64,000 nt of DNA from Sphingomonas sp. TZW2008 (GCF_002117915.1 NZ_BDJB01000004.1:53939-117938), one strand, 5' to 3'; shown: positions 14,540-23,070, counted from the stretch's first letter. Made by a program: numbers and translations. Notes: generated from the letters alone by a model not told the origin.

Positions 14540-15444
14540 GGCAGCTGTTCCCCCATGCTCGCCTGCAGCACCGCATACCACTCCTGGCGCGTCCACTGCG
14601 GCTTGTAGGCGTCGGAGATCGTGGCGATCCGCGACGCATTCTGTGTTCCGACAATCGGGATCGGCCGCGCGGGATGCGCCATGATCCAGCTGTACGCCGC
14701 CGCCGCGCGATCGACGCCGGTCTCCTGTGCCTTGGCGTCGAGCAGCGTAGCCACCGCCTGCGCCTTGGCGTCCTGCGGATCGGCGAGCCGCCCGCCACCG
14801 AGCGGCGACCAGGCGAGCACCGCCATGCCGCGCTGCATCGCCTGGTCGAACAGACCATCGAACAGCGGCGTCGTCACCAGCGCCGAGAATTCCGGCTGGT
14901 GGCTGACGATCGGGACGGGGAGAAACTCGGCAAGCGCGGCGGTCTGCGTCGGCGTATGATTCGACACGCCGATCGCGGTGATCTTGCCGGCGGTCCGCGC
15001 ATCGTCGAGCGCACGCGCGACTTCCTGCGGATGCGTCAGGAGGTCGGGGCGGTGGATCTGGTAGAGGTCGATCTTGTCGCAGCCGAGCCGTGCCAGCGAC
15101 GCGTCGATCGCGCTGGCGAGATAGTCTGCGCTCGAATCGTACGGCACGCCCATGCTGATGCCGCCCTTCGACGCGAGCACCATCCGGTCGCGCAGTTCGG
15201 GTGCTTCGGCGAACACCCGCCCGAGCAGCGCCTCGGCCGCGCCGAATTCTTCGTTATTGTCGGGCCCGTAGATATCCGCCGTGTCGAACAGCGTGATGCC
15301 GGCCTCGAACGCTGCATCGACCAGCGCGCGCGCCTTGGCGACATCGGTGCCGCAGAAGCGCCACATGCCCCAGGCAATCGTGCTGACGGTTAAACCAGTG
15401 TCGCCGAGAGCGACGGAGCGAGCGGGGGCGGGTAAATAAGACAC
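14536..15444 (-). CDS. smoB: Aldo/keto reductase, 6-oxo-glucose reductase candidate (SmoB-like)
   Basis: Predicted to reduce 6-oxo-glucose to glucose with NAD(P)H, the last desulfonation step. The 302-residue TIM-barrel has the AKR catalytic tetrad: Asp54 and Tyr59 in F-D-T-A-D-I-Y-G, Lys93 in A-S-K-G-G, and His131 in Y-Q-I-H-R-P-D. The cofactor loop is I-P-I-V-G-T-Q-N-A-S-R-I. It is first in the minus-strand operon and overlaps smoC by 4 bp. The only start giving a full N-terminus is a GTG at 15442-15444, which lies inside the operator at 15436-15455, so the leader must be very short or absent. A generic AKR assignment is certain; the substrate is inferred from context. Confidence 0.82.
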   Translation of the reverse strand: MSYLPAPARSVALGDTGLTVSTIAWGMWRFCGTDVAKARALVDAAFEAGITLFDTADIYGPDNNEEFGAAEALLGRVFAEAPELRDRMVLASKGGISMGVPYDSSADYLASAIDASLARLGCDKIDLYQIHRPDLLTHPQEVARALDDARTAGKITAIGVSNHTPTQTAALAEFLPVPIVSHQPEFSALVTTPLFDGLFDQAMQRGMAVLAWSPLGGGRLADPQDAKAQAVATLLDAKAQETGVDRAAAAYSWIMAHPARPIPIVGTQNASRIATISDAYKPQWTRQEWYAVLQASMGEQLP

Positions 15445-15455
15445 CGTTGTCTTAT
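15436..15455. promoter_or_regulatory. LacI-type operator between smoB and the TonB receptor
   Basis: Perfect 8-bp arms ATAAGACA / TGTCTTAT around a 4-bp centre (CCGT; ACGG on the other strand), with a CG at the exact dyad as in LacI-family sites. The 15-bp core GACACCGTTGTCTTA recurs, inverted, in front of the MFS gene at 21987-22001. The site overlaps the smoB start codon and lies 175 bp before the receptor ATG, so one repressor could hold both directions. The LacI protein at 22003-23049 is the obvious candidate. Confidence 0.8.
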
Positions 15456-15630
15456 ACGAAGAAATGCGCGATGGGGAAAGCAGTCAATTGATCGCGCCGC
15501 TGGCCTGCGCGCTGCTTTGGCCCGCTGATGCCGGTAACGGCACGGCGGGCGGGCGGCGCGTCGGGGCAGCGGTGTTCAGTGGTTTGTGTTGTTCGAAGAT
15601 TGGTTCAGGGTTCGGGGTTAGGAGAGGGAA

Positions 15631-18105
15631 ATGACGGGTTTCAAATCGAAGGCGGTCTTGTTGACCGCCACGTGCGGTCTCGCGCTGTTCGCGCAGGTCG
15701 CCAGCGCTCAGGCCATGTCGCCCGAGGGGCAGACGGTCGAACCGGTCACCGAGAAGCAGCAGGATGCGCCCGCGCCGGGCGTTGCGGCTGAAGCACCAAC
15801 GACCGAGGATGTCGGCAGCGGCGACATCGTCGTTACCGCGCAGAAGCGCAGCGAGCGTCTGCAGGACGTGCCGCTCGCCGTGTCGGTGATCGGCGGCGAC
15901 GCGCTCACCGCCACCGGCGCGCCGGGGCTCGACGGCGCGGTCGCGCTCGTGCCCTCGCTCAACTTCCAGAAGTCGGGCACCACGCTCAACCAATCGCTGT
16001 TCCTGCGCGGTGTCGGCACCACCACCTTCTCGATCGCGGGCGAGCCGTCGGTGTCGTCGGTCGTCGACGGCGTCGTCTTCGCGCGCACCGGCGAGGCGTT
16101 CAGCGACCTCGTCGATATCGAGCGGATGGAAGTGCTGCGCGGCCCGCAGGGCACGCTGTTCGGCCGCAACGCCTCGGCCGGCGTCGTCAACATCGTCACC
16201 AAGCAGCCGACGCGCGATTTCGGCGGCTACGTCGAGGGCAGCTACTTCACCGGCGGTGACGAGGCACGCATCCGCGGCGCGCTCAACGTGCCGCTCGGCG
16301 AGAACCTCCTCTCGCGCTTCACCGGCTTCTACAGCCGCTATGACGGCAATATCCGCAACGACGCCTTCGGCGGGCGCCGCGTCAACGGCTACGAGCATTT
16401 CGGCGGCCGCGTGCAGCTCAAGTGGACGCCGAGCGACACGACGACGATCGCGCTGATCGGCGATTATCACAAGAACGACGACGATTGCTGCGCCGAGGTG
16501 ATCGGCACCGGTCCGCTGACCGGCGCGGGCGTCGCCTTCACCAGCCCGATCTCGGGTGTGCTGCCGACGCCGCGCGGTGACGAAACGCGTCGCATCAACC
16601 AGAACCTCATCACCCGCACGAAGGAGGAGGGCTACGGCGCATCGCTGCAGATCGATACGGAGCTCGGCACGCAGACCGTCACCAGCATCACCGCCTATCG
16701 CGAATATAAGAACACCGAGATCCGCGACGGCGATTTCCTCGCCGCGCCGTATGCCGGCTTTACCCAGCTGCACGATCTCGGGCCGCAGACGGGCGATACC
16801 TTCAGCCAGGAGCTGCGCCTGACGTCGCCTTCGCGCCAGTTCGTGTCCTACGTCCTCGGCCTCTATTACTCGCGCGCCGAATCGGAGCGGACCTTCTCGC
16901 GCTCGGTGCTTAGCTGCAACGCGATCGTCGCCACGCCCAACGCGCTCGTGCCGTGCGGCAGCGCCAACGCCACGCCGACGACCAACCCGTTCGGCACTGC
17001 CACCTTCGGCTCGGTGTTCACCAACATGGCGGCGTTCGGCCAGTTCACGGTGAACTTCACCGATCGCTTCCGCTTCATCGGCGGCGCGCGCTACACCGCC
17101 GATCAGCTCGAGGTGTCGCACATCCGCCGCACCACGCTGGCCGGTCCGGGCGTCAACGCGAACTTCGACCAGGGCGTGTTCGATCGCTACAATCAGCTGC
17201 TCGCCGCCGGCGTCGCGCCTGGTGCGGCACAGACGCAGGCGGTGCTCGCCTCGAACGGCGTCGCGTGGCGCGGCAAGACGACCAACGACAATTGGTCGGG
17301 CAAGGCCTCGCTGCAGTTCGACATCAGCCGCGACATCGTCGCCTACGGCGGCTGGACGCGCGGCTACAAGGGCCCGGCGTTCAACGTCTTCTACAATCTG
17401 AATTCGAACGGCACCAACGTGATCGCGCCGGAAACCTCGGACAGCTACGAGGTCGGCCTCAAGAACACGCTGTTCGACGGTATGCTGACGCTCAACCTCG
17501 CGGCCTTCTACGCCAAGTACGACAATTTCCAGGCCAACAACCCGGATCTCGTCGCCGGCGTGGTGGTGACGCGCTTTACCAACGCGGGTGAAGTGTCGAC
17601 GCGCGGCGTCGAGGCGGATCTGGTGCTGCGTCCGATCGACGATCTGTCGATCTCGGGCGGCATCGCGTACACCGATGCCAAGGTCGACCAGTTCTTCGTT
17701 GCGCCCGGCGCGGCGGCGACGGCGGTGATCCCGTCGGGCACCTCCTTGCCCTTCGCACCGAAGTGGAAGGGCTCGCTCGGCGTCGACTATCGCGTGCGCA
17801 CCGGCGGCGCGTTCGACATCTATCTCGGCGCCAACGGCAACTATCAGTCGAAGCAGCTCGCGCTGTTTTCGCCCGATGCGGTGCAGCGCCGGCTCGGCAC
17901 GATCGACGGCTACGGCCTCGTCAACCTGTCCGCCGGTGTGGGTGACCAGGACGATCGCTTCCGCCTGACCTTCCAGGTGCGCAACCTGTTCGACCAGAGC
18001 TACGCCGCGGCGATCCAGAACGGCGGCCCGGCCGGCTCGTACCGCTATCAGATCCCGCGCGACGCCGATCGCTACTACGGCGTCACCGGTCGCGTGAACT
18101 TCTGA
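15631..18105 (+). CDS. TonB-dependent receptor (candidate SQ-glycoside importer)
   Basis: An 824-residue outer-membrane receptor. It has a signal peptide (A-V-L-L-T-A-T-C-G-L-A-L-F-A-Q-V-A-S-A-Q-A), a Ton-box-like D-I-V-V-T-A-Q-K-R near residue 68, and a plug domain with E-V-L-R-G-P-Q-G-T-L-F-G-R-N-A-S-A-G. A 22-strand-type barrel ends in a terminal aromatic (R-V-N-F). The start follows AGGAG. It diverges from smoB across the LacI-type operator, so it is probably induced with the pathway and brings sulfoquinovosyl glycerol or a related glycoside across the outer membrane. A hairpin terminator follows. Substrate specificity is inferred only from context. Confidence 0.9.
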   Translation: MTGFKSKAVLLTATCGLALFAQVASAQAMSPEGQTVEPVTEKQQDAPAPGVAAEAPTTEDVGSGDIVVTAQKRSERLQDVPLAVSVIGGDALTATGAPGLDGAVALVPSLNFQKSGTTLNQSLFLRGVGTTTFSIAGEPSVSSVVDGVVFARTGEAFSDLVDIERMEVLRGPQGTLFGRNASAGVVNIVTKQPTRDFGGYVEGSYFTGGDEARIRGALNVPLGENLLSRFTGFYSRYDGNIRNDAFGGRRVNGYEHFGGRVQLKWTPSDTTTIALIGDYHKNDDDCCAEVIGTGPLTGAGVAFTSPISGVLPTPRGDETRRINQNLITRTKEEGYGASLQIDTELGTQTVTSITAYREYKNTEIRDGDFLAAPYAGFTQLHDLGPQTGDTFSQELRLTSPSRQFVSYVLGLYYSRAESERTFSRSVLSCNAIVATPNALVPCGSANATPTTNPFGTATFGSVFTNMAAFGQFTVNFTDRFRFIGGARYTADQLEVSHIRRTTLAGPGVNANFDQGVFDRYNQLLAAGVAPGAAQTQAVLASNGVAWRGKTTNDNWSGKASLQFDISRDIVAYGGWTRGYKGPAFNVFYNLNSNGTNVIAPETSDSYEVGLKNTLFDGMLTLNLAAFYAKYDNFQANNPDLVAGVVVTRFTNAGEVSTRGVEADLVLRPIDDLSISGGIAYTDAKVDQFFVAPGAAATAVIPSGTSLPFAPKWKGSLGVDYRVRTGGAFDIYLGANGNYQSKQLALFSPDAVQRRLGTIDGYGLVNLSAGVGDQDDRFRLTFQVRNLFDQSYAAAIQNGGPAGSYRYQIPRDADRYYGVTGRVNF

Positions 18106-18132
18106 TCCATTCCCGCTCGGATCGGAAGCAGG

Positions 18133-18164
18133 AGGCCCCCGGAGCGATCCGGGGGCCTCTTTGT
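18133..18164 (+). terminator. Rho-independent terminator of the TonB receptor gene
   Basis: Perfect 10-bp stem AGGCCCCCGG / CCGGGGGCCT with loop AGCGAT and tail CTTTGTT, 28 bp after the receptor stop. Confidence 0.85.
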
Positions 18165-18324
18165 TGGCCCTGTCCAGTCGTCGGGGTGCAACCGGCTCGG
18201 GGGAAGGCGCGTGCAGCTAGGGCCTAACGGCGGCAGGCAGCCCTTCATCGAGCAACGCATGCTGGTCGCTGACGAATGGGGCCGTAGCGGCTTCGTCGCC
18301 ACGGCCCCATTCAAGGTTCGCCGG

Positions 18325-19365
18325 TCAAGCGTTGGCGGCGCTCGTCCGGATCGTGCCGTTCACCCCGTTGGGGAAGAACCCGCCCGCCGCCACCGCGGCG
18401 CGGTTCTGGTACACGACGTTGAGCACCTGTGGCGCGGTGCGGCCAAGCACCAGCCCGCCGCTATCGGTCGGCACGAGGTTCGCCGTCGCCGCGTTGCCGA
18501 TGTCCTGATCGGTATCGCTCGTCCCGTCCAGTGCATCGCGCGCATTGGAGATCTGCGTGATGCGACTGTAGATGCTCGGCACCGTCAGCCCGCGCCGCCA
18601 CAGTTCGGACCGGATGACGCCGTCGTGGTAGCATTCGGTCGCGAGGATCCCCGCAGACGCTTCTAGGAACACCTTGTTGGTGATGAGCCGCGCGGAACCC
18701 CGATAAGCCGTGACGCCGACGTCGGTCAGGAGGTACGATCCGATCAGGAAGTTCTCGTCATTGGCATAAGGGTCGAAGATCTCGTTCGCCCCGATCACTC
18801 CCGCCGCACGCGCCGCGGCGGTGAAGGCACCCACGGCGGTGGCACTGCCTACCGTCACGCTCGCGCTGCCCGAGATGTTGAGCGCCGCCTGCGCCGACGC
18901 CGCACTACCCAGCGTGGTCCGCAGGAAGCCGATATGGCCAAGCTCGTCGACCGCGATCTCGCGCGCATATTCGCGCACCACGTTGTCGGTGAAGTTCACC
19001 GCACGCGCGGCGCCGTCGCCGCTGCCGGTGATCGCCGGGCCTTGCGTGCCCTGTCCGGACTGCAGATTGTCCGAGATACCGCGGCCCGAGACGGCGTAGG
19101 AATAATAATTGCCCTCCAGATACTCGAGCTGAAGTGCGAAGTTCAGCACGTCCACCTCGGTCACGGCGGGGGCGGGCCCCAGGGTCGGAGTGGGGGAGGG
19201 CACCGGGTCGGGGATCAGCGTGCTGTCCTCGTCGCACCCCGCGAGGAGGGCGAGGCCGCCCGTCATCGCCGCGGCTCCGCCGCACAGCCGGATGAAGCTT
19301 CGGCGTGCGCGACGCTGATGCTCGGCACGTTCCATCAGGTCGAGAAATTCGATCGTATCGGTCAT
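18325..19365 (-). CDS. Tat-exported ferritin-like protein (copy 1)
   Basis: A 346-residue protein. Its N-terminus has R-R-A-R-R-S-F-I-R-L then a hydrophobic stretch ending L-L-A-G-C-D, a combined twin-arginine and lipobox-like signal, so it may be a Tat-exported lipoprotein. The mature part carries two ferritin-like helix pairs (F-A-L-Q-L-E-Y-L-E-G-N-Y-Y and E-I-A-V-D-E-L-G-H-I-G-F-L; later C-Y-H-D-G-V-I-R). The E-Y-x-E and D-E-x-x-H motifs fit Ferritin_2/desiccation-associated PCC13-62 relatives. It lies 11 bp behind a clear paralogue. The role is unknown; oxidative or desiccation stress is a guess. Confidence 0.8.
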   Translation of the reverse strand: MTDTIEFLDLMERAEHQRRARRSFIRLCGGAAAMTGGLALLAGCDEDSTLIPDPVPSPTPTLGPAPAVTEVDVLNFALQLEYLEGNYYSYAVSGRGISDNLQSGQGTQGPAITGSGDGAARAVNFTDNVVREYAREIAVDELGHIGFLRTTLGSAASAQAALNISGSASVTVGSATAVGAFTAAARAAGVIGANEIFDPYANDENFLIGSYLLTDVGVTAYRGSARLITNKVFLEASAGILATECYHDGVIRSELWRRGLTVPSIYSRITQISNARDALDGTSDTDQDIGNAATANLVPTDSGGLVLGRTAPQVLNVVYQNRAAVAAGGFFPNGVNGTIRTSAANA

Positions 19366-19376
19366 GTCCCGCCTCC

Positions 19377-20369
19377 TCAGTTCGCGCCGGAGCGACGAAG
19401 CGCCGGATTGGGATTGTTGGTGCCGTTGGGGAAGAAGCCGCCCGACGTGGCCTGTGCGCGCGTCAGATAGGCGATGTTGTGCACCTGCTCCGCGGTTCGG
19501 CTGAAGACGATGCCATTGCCGTCGGTCGGCACGAAATTGGATGTCGTGCCGAACTGCGTCTGCACCGGCGAGATGCCCTGATCGTCGTCCGCCACGCGCT
19601 GCGGCGGGCCGGAGGCGGTGACCGTTCCGTCCAGCGTGTCGCGCGCGTCGGAAATCTTGTCCGCGTTGGTGCGCAGCGCGGGTATCGCGACGCCGCGCCG
19701 ATACAGTGCGCCGCGGATGATCCCGGCGTGGAACGCTTCCGCCGCGAGCAGGCCGGCCGCCGCATCGACGATGTCGGGGTTGCTGAGCAGCGGCGATCCG
19801 CCCTTGTACGCGGTCACGCCGACATCCTCGAAGATATAGGCCGCGATGAGAAAGCTATCGTCGTTAGCATAGGGATCGAACACGCCGCCCGTTGCCGACA
19901 GGTCGATGCCCGCCGCGGTCGCCGCTGCGGTGAACACTGCCGGCGATAGGTCGATCGCCGGCTGCGACACCGCTGCGGTCGACAGCACGCGGCGCAGCGA
20001 GCCGACGTGCGCAACCTCGTCGCCCGCGATCTCGCGGGCATATTGGATCACCGCGGGATCGGTGAGGTTCGCCTTGCGCGCGCCGGAAACGGCGCCCTGC
20101 GTCTGCGTGCCCGTCAGTTGATCGGCGGGGAGGCCGGTGCCGTTGGCAGCGAAGCTGTAGAATTGCGCCTCGAGATATTCGAGGTTGAGCGCGAAGTTGA
20201 GGACGTCCGATTCGCTCGGCGCCGACTGCGCCAGCGCGGGGCTGGTCAGCGCGAGCCCGCCAACGCCCACAGCCGCCCCGGCAAGCGCCATGCGGAAGAA
20301 GTCTCGCCTCGGGGATCGCCGGTGGACGCTCGCGTCGAGCGCGTCCAACATCTTGTCGGTAGCGGGCAT
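19377..20369 (-). CDS. Tat-exported ferritin-like protein (copy 2)
   Basis: About 330 residues and paralogous to the downstream copy. The twin-arginine signal is R-R-S-P-R-R-D-F-F-R-M-A-L then G-A-A-V-G-V-G-G-L-A-L-T-S-P-A-L-A-Q. The ferritin-like helices have N-L-E-Y-L-E-A-Q-F-Y and E-I-A-G-D-E-V-A-H-V-G, with a later E-A-F-H-A-G. Unlike copy 1 it has no lipobox and should be free in the periplasm. The ATG at 20367-20369 is preceded by GGAGGAGAG. First gene of a two-gene operon. The E/H residues could bind a di-metal centre, but this is unproven. Confidence 0.8.
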   Translation of the reverse strand: MPATDKMLDALDASVHRRSPRRDFFRMALAGAAVGVGGLALTSPALAQSAPSESDVLNFALNLEYLEAQFYSFAANGTGLPADQLTGTQTQGAVSGARKANLTDPAVIQYAREIAGDEVAHVGSLRRVLSTAAVSQPAIDLSPAVFTAAATAAGIDLSATGGVFDPYANDDSFLIAAYIFEDVGVTAYKGGSPLLSNPDIVDAAAGLLAAEAFHAGIIRGALYRRGVAIPALRTNADKISDARDTLDGTVTASGPPQRVADDDQGISPVQTQFGTTSNFVPTDGNGIVFSRTAEQVHNIAYLTRAQATSGGFFPNGTNNPNPALRRSGAN

Positions 20370-20704
20370 GGCAATGCTCTCCTCCCCGTGTAGACGGGGG
20401 ACGGGCCCGCTGATCCATAAGCGGCCAGAGCAGCTACGCGCGGCACCGTGAAAAGCTGCACGCGACGACGGGCTAACTGGTTGATTCGTCTCAAAATTGT
20501 TAATCGGCGAGATGCTACGGGGTGCGGTGCCGGGCAATCATGTGCGCTTCTACCACCACCTCCCTACGACATAACCGACCGGCGCGTATTGGCGGTGCAG
20601 CTATTTCGAGCGAACGTGTTGGCAGCGGCGGACTCGCCGGCGCGACGTCGATGCCTGGGGAGACGCCTCGCGTGCCGCCGCCGCGCCCCGATCGGCCGGC
20701 CAGC
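20370..20704. other. Intergenic gap upstream of the ferritin-like pair
   Basis: About 335 bp between the MFS stop and the ferritin-like start. It should hold the promoter of the ferritin-like operon; an A/T-rich patch (TCAAAATTGTTAATCG, near 20493-20508) is the best candidate region. No gene, operator copy or terminator hairpin stands out. Confidence 0.4.
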
Positions 20705-21967
20705 TCAATGCCCGACAGGTGCCGCCTTCGCCACGCCCGGCTCCGCCACCACCAGGCGCGGTACCAGCAGGTGGATCAGCAGCAACGCGACGAGATACGA
20801 TCCGCCACAGATTAGCAGCATCGGCGTGTAGCCGTGGCCATTGTCGAGCGACCAGCCGGCGAGCTCGATCATCCCCATGCCCGACAGGTTGCCCGCAAAC
20901 GCGCCGATTCCGATCGCCGTGCCGATCATTCGCGACGGAAAGATGTCCGCGGTCATCGCGAACACGTTGGTCGAGAAGCCCTGGTGCGCGAACAGGCCGA
21001 GCCCGAGCAGCCCCGCCGCGACCCACGGATCGCCCGTCAGCAGCACCAGCGGCACCGGCAGGATCAGGCAGGCGTAGAGCAGCATCGATCCCTTACGCGC
21101 CCGGTTCACGTCCACCCCGCGCCGCAGCAGATACGTCGGCAGGATCCCGCCACTCAGGCTGCCGAGCGCGGCGAGAAAATAGATCATCGCGATCGGCACG
21201 CCCAAGCTGCCCTGGCTCATCCCGAACATGCGGTGGAACAGGTCGGGCATGAAGAACAGGAGGAACCACCACACCTGGTCGCTGAGCGCCTTGGCCGCGA
21301 TCACTGCCCATTGCCGCCGGTCGCGCAGCAGCGCCGACCACGGCACCGATGCGCCACGATCGCCGTCCGCAGCGCTTGCCTCGCCCGGCGTCGCCGACGA
21401 GCGCGGCGTCACCAAGAGCCACGCGACGACCCACACCAGCCCGAGCCCGCCGGCGATCAGGAACGCCGCGCGCCAGCCGAGCGCCAGCGCGAGTGCCGGG
21501 ATCGTCAGCGGCGCCACCACCGCGCCGAAGTTCGACGCCATGTTGCCGACGCCGAGCATCAGCGAGCGCTGCTCGGGCGGGAAATAGGTCGCGGCGGTCT
21601 TCACTTGCGCCGGCGTTCCGATCGATTCGGCCGCGCCCAGCGCGGCGCGCACCCCGACAAATCCGCCGACACTGCCGACGAACGCGTGCGCCATGCCCGC
21701 GAGGCTCCACGCGCCGACGCCGATCGCGAACCCGCGGCGCAGGCCAATGCGGTCGATGAACCAGCCGGTGCCGAGAAACGCGACCGCAGCGGAGAATTGG
21801 AAGGCGGAGGCCATGTGGCTGTAGTCGCGGTCGCTCCAGCCGAACTCGGTCTGCAGCATCGGTTTCAAAAGCGCGATGATCTGCCGATCGACGTAATTGA
21901 GCATGATCGCGGTGAAGGCCAGCGCCACGATCAACAACCGGCGCGTATTGCCGATGCCCTGAACCAT
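20705..21967 (-). CDS. MFS transporter, ACS/hexuronate-like (candidate SQ or SQ-glycerol permease)
   Basis: About 420 residues with twelve hydrophobic segments, typical of inner-membrane MFS symporters. Landmarks are the N-terminal L-N-Y-V-D-R-Q-I-I-A-L-L, G-W-F-I-D-R-I-G-L-R-R-G at the loop 2/3 signature, and A-E-S-I-G-T-P-A-Q-V-K. These resemble anion-cation symporters of the ExuT/hexuronate type, which carry acidic sugars, a reasonable fit to a sulfonated sugar. The ATG at 21965-21967 follows GGAGAGG. A copy of the operator core lies 20 bp upstream. It would complete uptake started by the TonB receptor, replacing the ABC importer of the Agrobacterium locus. Confidence 0.82.
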   Translation of the reverse strand: MVQGIGNTRRLLIVALAFTAIMLNYVDRQIIALLKPMLQTEFGWSDRDYSHMASAFQFSAAVAFLGTGWFIDRIGLRRGFAIGVGAWSLAGMAHAFVGSVGGFVGVRAALGAAESIGTPAQVKTAATYFPPEQRSLMLGVGNMASNFGAVVAPLTIPALALALGWRAAFLIAGGLGLVWVVAWLLVTPRSSATPGEASAADGDRGASVPWSALLRDRRQWAVIAAKALSDQVWWFLLFFMPDLFHRMFGMSQGSLGVPIAMIYFLAALGSLSGGILPTYLLRRGVDVNRARKGSMLLYACLILPVPLVLLTGDPWVAAGLLGLGLFAHQGFSTNVFAMTADIFPSRMIGTAIGIGAFAGNLSGMGMIELAGWSLDNGHGYTPMLLICGGSYLVALLLIHLLVPRLVVAEPGVAKAAPVGH

Positions 21968-21985
21968 CACCCTCTCCACCTACCC

Positions 21986-22005
21986 GTAAGACAACGGTGT
22001 CATCA
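21986..22005. promoter_or_regulatory. Second LacI-type operator, upstream of the MFS gene
   Basis: Contains TAAGACAACGGTGTC (21987-22001), identical over 15 bp to the reverse complement of the smoB/receptor operator, with the same central CG. The right arm decays after TGTC (CATCA instead of TTAT), so it may be a weaker site. It lies about 20 bp from the MFS start and overlaps the 3' end of the LacI gene. Confidence 0.75.
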
Positions 22006-23049
22006 TTCGACCGCTTGCGCAACAGGCGGTGCGGCGGATGACGCGCGCGGCACCACCTCGTGCGCCAGCCTGCGTTGCGACGGCGTCCCGTCCGCAGGCG
22101 GCGCGAGCAGCAGATCGGTCGCCGCATCGGCGAGTGCGCGCACAGGCTGACGCACTGTGGTCAACGCCGGCCACACGATCGTCGCGGTCGGCCCGTCGTC
22201 GAACCCGGCAACGGAGAGCGCGTCGGGCACGCGCACGCCGCGGCGATGCGCGGCGGCGAGGACGCCCGCCGCCATGTCGTCGCTCGACGCGAAGATCGCG
22301 GTCGGCGGCTGCGGCAGCGAGAGCAGAACGTCCGCCGCCGCCTCGCCCGAGGCGACGTCGAACTGCCCCTGCCGGATGAGATCGAGATCGACCGCGACCG
22401 CCTCCTCGCCGAGCGCACGGATGTACCCCGCCAGCCGCTGCGCCGACGCGGCGAAGCTGCGATCACCGACGACGAAGCCGATCCGGCGATGTCCCAGATC
22501 GAGGAGATGCGTCGTCATGTCGAACGCCGCGCGCTCGTTGTCGATCAGCACCGCCGGCGCCTCGTCGATCCGTACGCCGGGCTGCAGCCGCACGAAGGGG
22601 ATGCCGCGCCGCGCGAGCTCGCCCAGCACGCGCGCGTCGTCGCATGCCGGCGGCGCGAGCACGAGCCCATCGGGATGCGCCTGATCGAGCAGCGCGACGA
22701 TATCCTCGAGCAGCGTTGGCGACGCACGATCATATGGCTGTGCGATCATGCGGATCTTGTCGCGCGTGCAGCGTTCGCGCACGCCGAGCTGGATCTCGTA
22801 GACGTACCACGGATTGGGATTGTCGCAGATCAGCGCGATCTGGTGTGATCGATGCCCGGCCAGCGCGCGCGCCGCCTGGCTCGGTTGGAACCCGATCTCG
22901 CGCATCACCTCTCGCACACGCTCGCGCTTGTCCGCGCTGACATATTGCTGATCGTTGATGACGCGCGAGACGGTCTTGATCGAAACGCCCGCGATCCGCG
23001 CGACGTCGCGGATCGTCGGGCGGATAGGGTCGGGCGCCGTGATGCTCAT
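22003..23049 (-). CDS. LacI family repressor of the SQ locus
   Basis: A 348-residue LacI-family regulator. The N-terminal helix-turn-helix T-I-R-D-V-A-R-I-A-G-V-S-I-K-T-V-S-R-V-I-N is followed by a hinge helix (Q-A-A-R-A-L-A) and a periplasmic-binding-protein-like effector domain (I-A-L-I-C-D-N-P-N-P through T-T-V-R-Q-P). Effectors of LacI proteins are usually sugars; SQ, SQ-glycerol or a pathway product would fit. The start at 23047-23049 is preferred over an ATG 12 bases upstream because the helix-turn-helix distance is normal and the upstream ATG lies within a perfect palindrome. It stands next to the MFS gene, whose upstream operator it probably reads. Confidence 0.85.
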   Translation of the reverse strand: MSITAPDPIRPTIRDVARIAGVSIKTVSRVINDQQYVSADKRERVREVMREIGFQPSQAARALAGHRSHQIALICDNPNPWYVYEIQLGVRERCTRDKIRMIAQPYDRASPTLLEDIVALLDQAHPDGLVLAPPACDDARVLGELARRGIPFVRLQPGVRIDEAPAVLIDNERAAFDMTTHLLDLGHRRIGFVVGDRSFAASAQRLAGYIRALGEEAVAVDLDLIRQGQFDVASGEAAADVLLSLPQPPTAIFASSDDMAAGVLAAAHRRGVRVPDALSVAGFDDGPTATIVWPALTTVRQPVRALADAATDLLLAPPADGTPSQRRLAHEVVPRASSAAPPVAQAVE

Positions 23050-23050
23050 C

Positions 23051-23070
23051 GTCTGTCCCATAGGACAGAC
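23051..23070. promoter_or_regulatory. 20-bp perfect palindrome at the lacI start
   Basis: Arms GTCTGTCC / GGACAGAC around CATA, directly before the repressor start codon. It shares the words GTC/GAC with the other two sites but not their spacing or central CG, so it is not the same operator. It may be an autoregulatory or translational-control element. Confidence 0.5.

Noticed and set aside
15484..17121. 545-codon minus-strand frame under the TonB receptor
   Set aside because: Repetitive R-A-E-R-R composition typical of antisense to a GC-rich gene; no start signal or domain.
20834..22150. 438-codon plus-strand frame opposite the MFS gene
   Set aside because: Arg/His-rich shadow without hydrophobic segments, whereas the other strand encodes twelve membrane helices.
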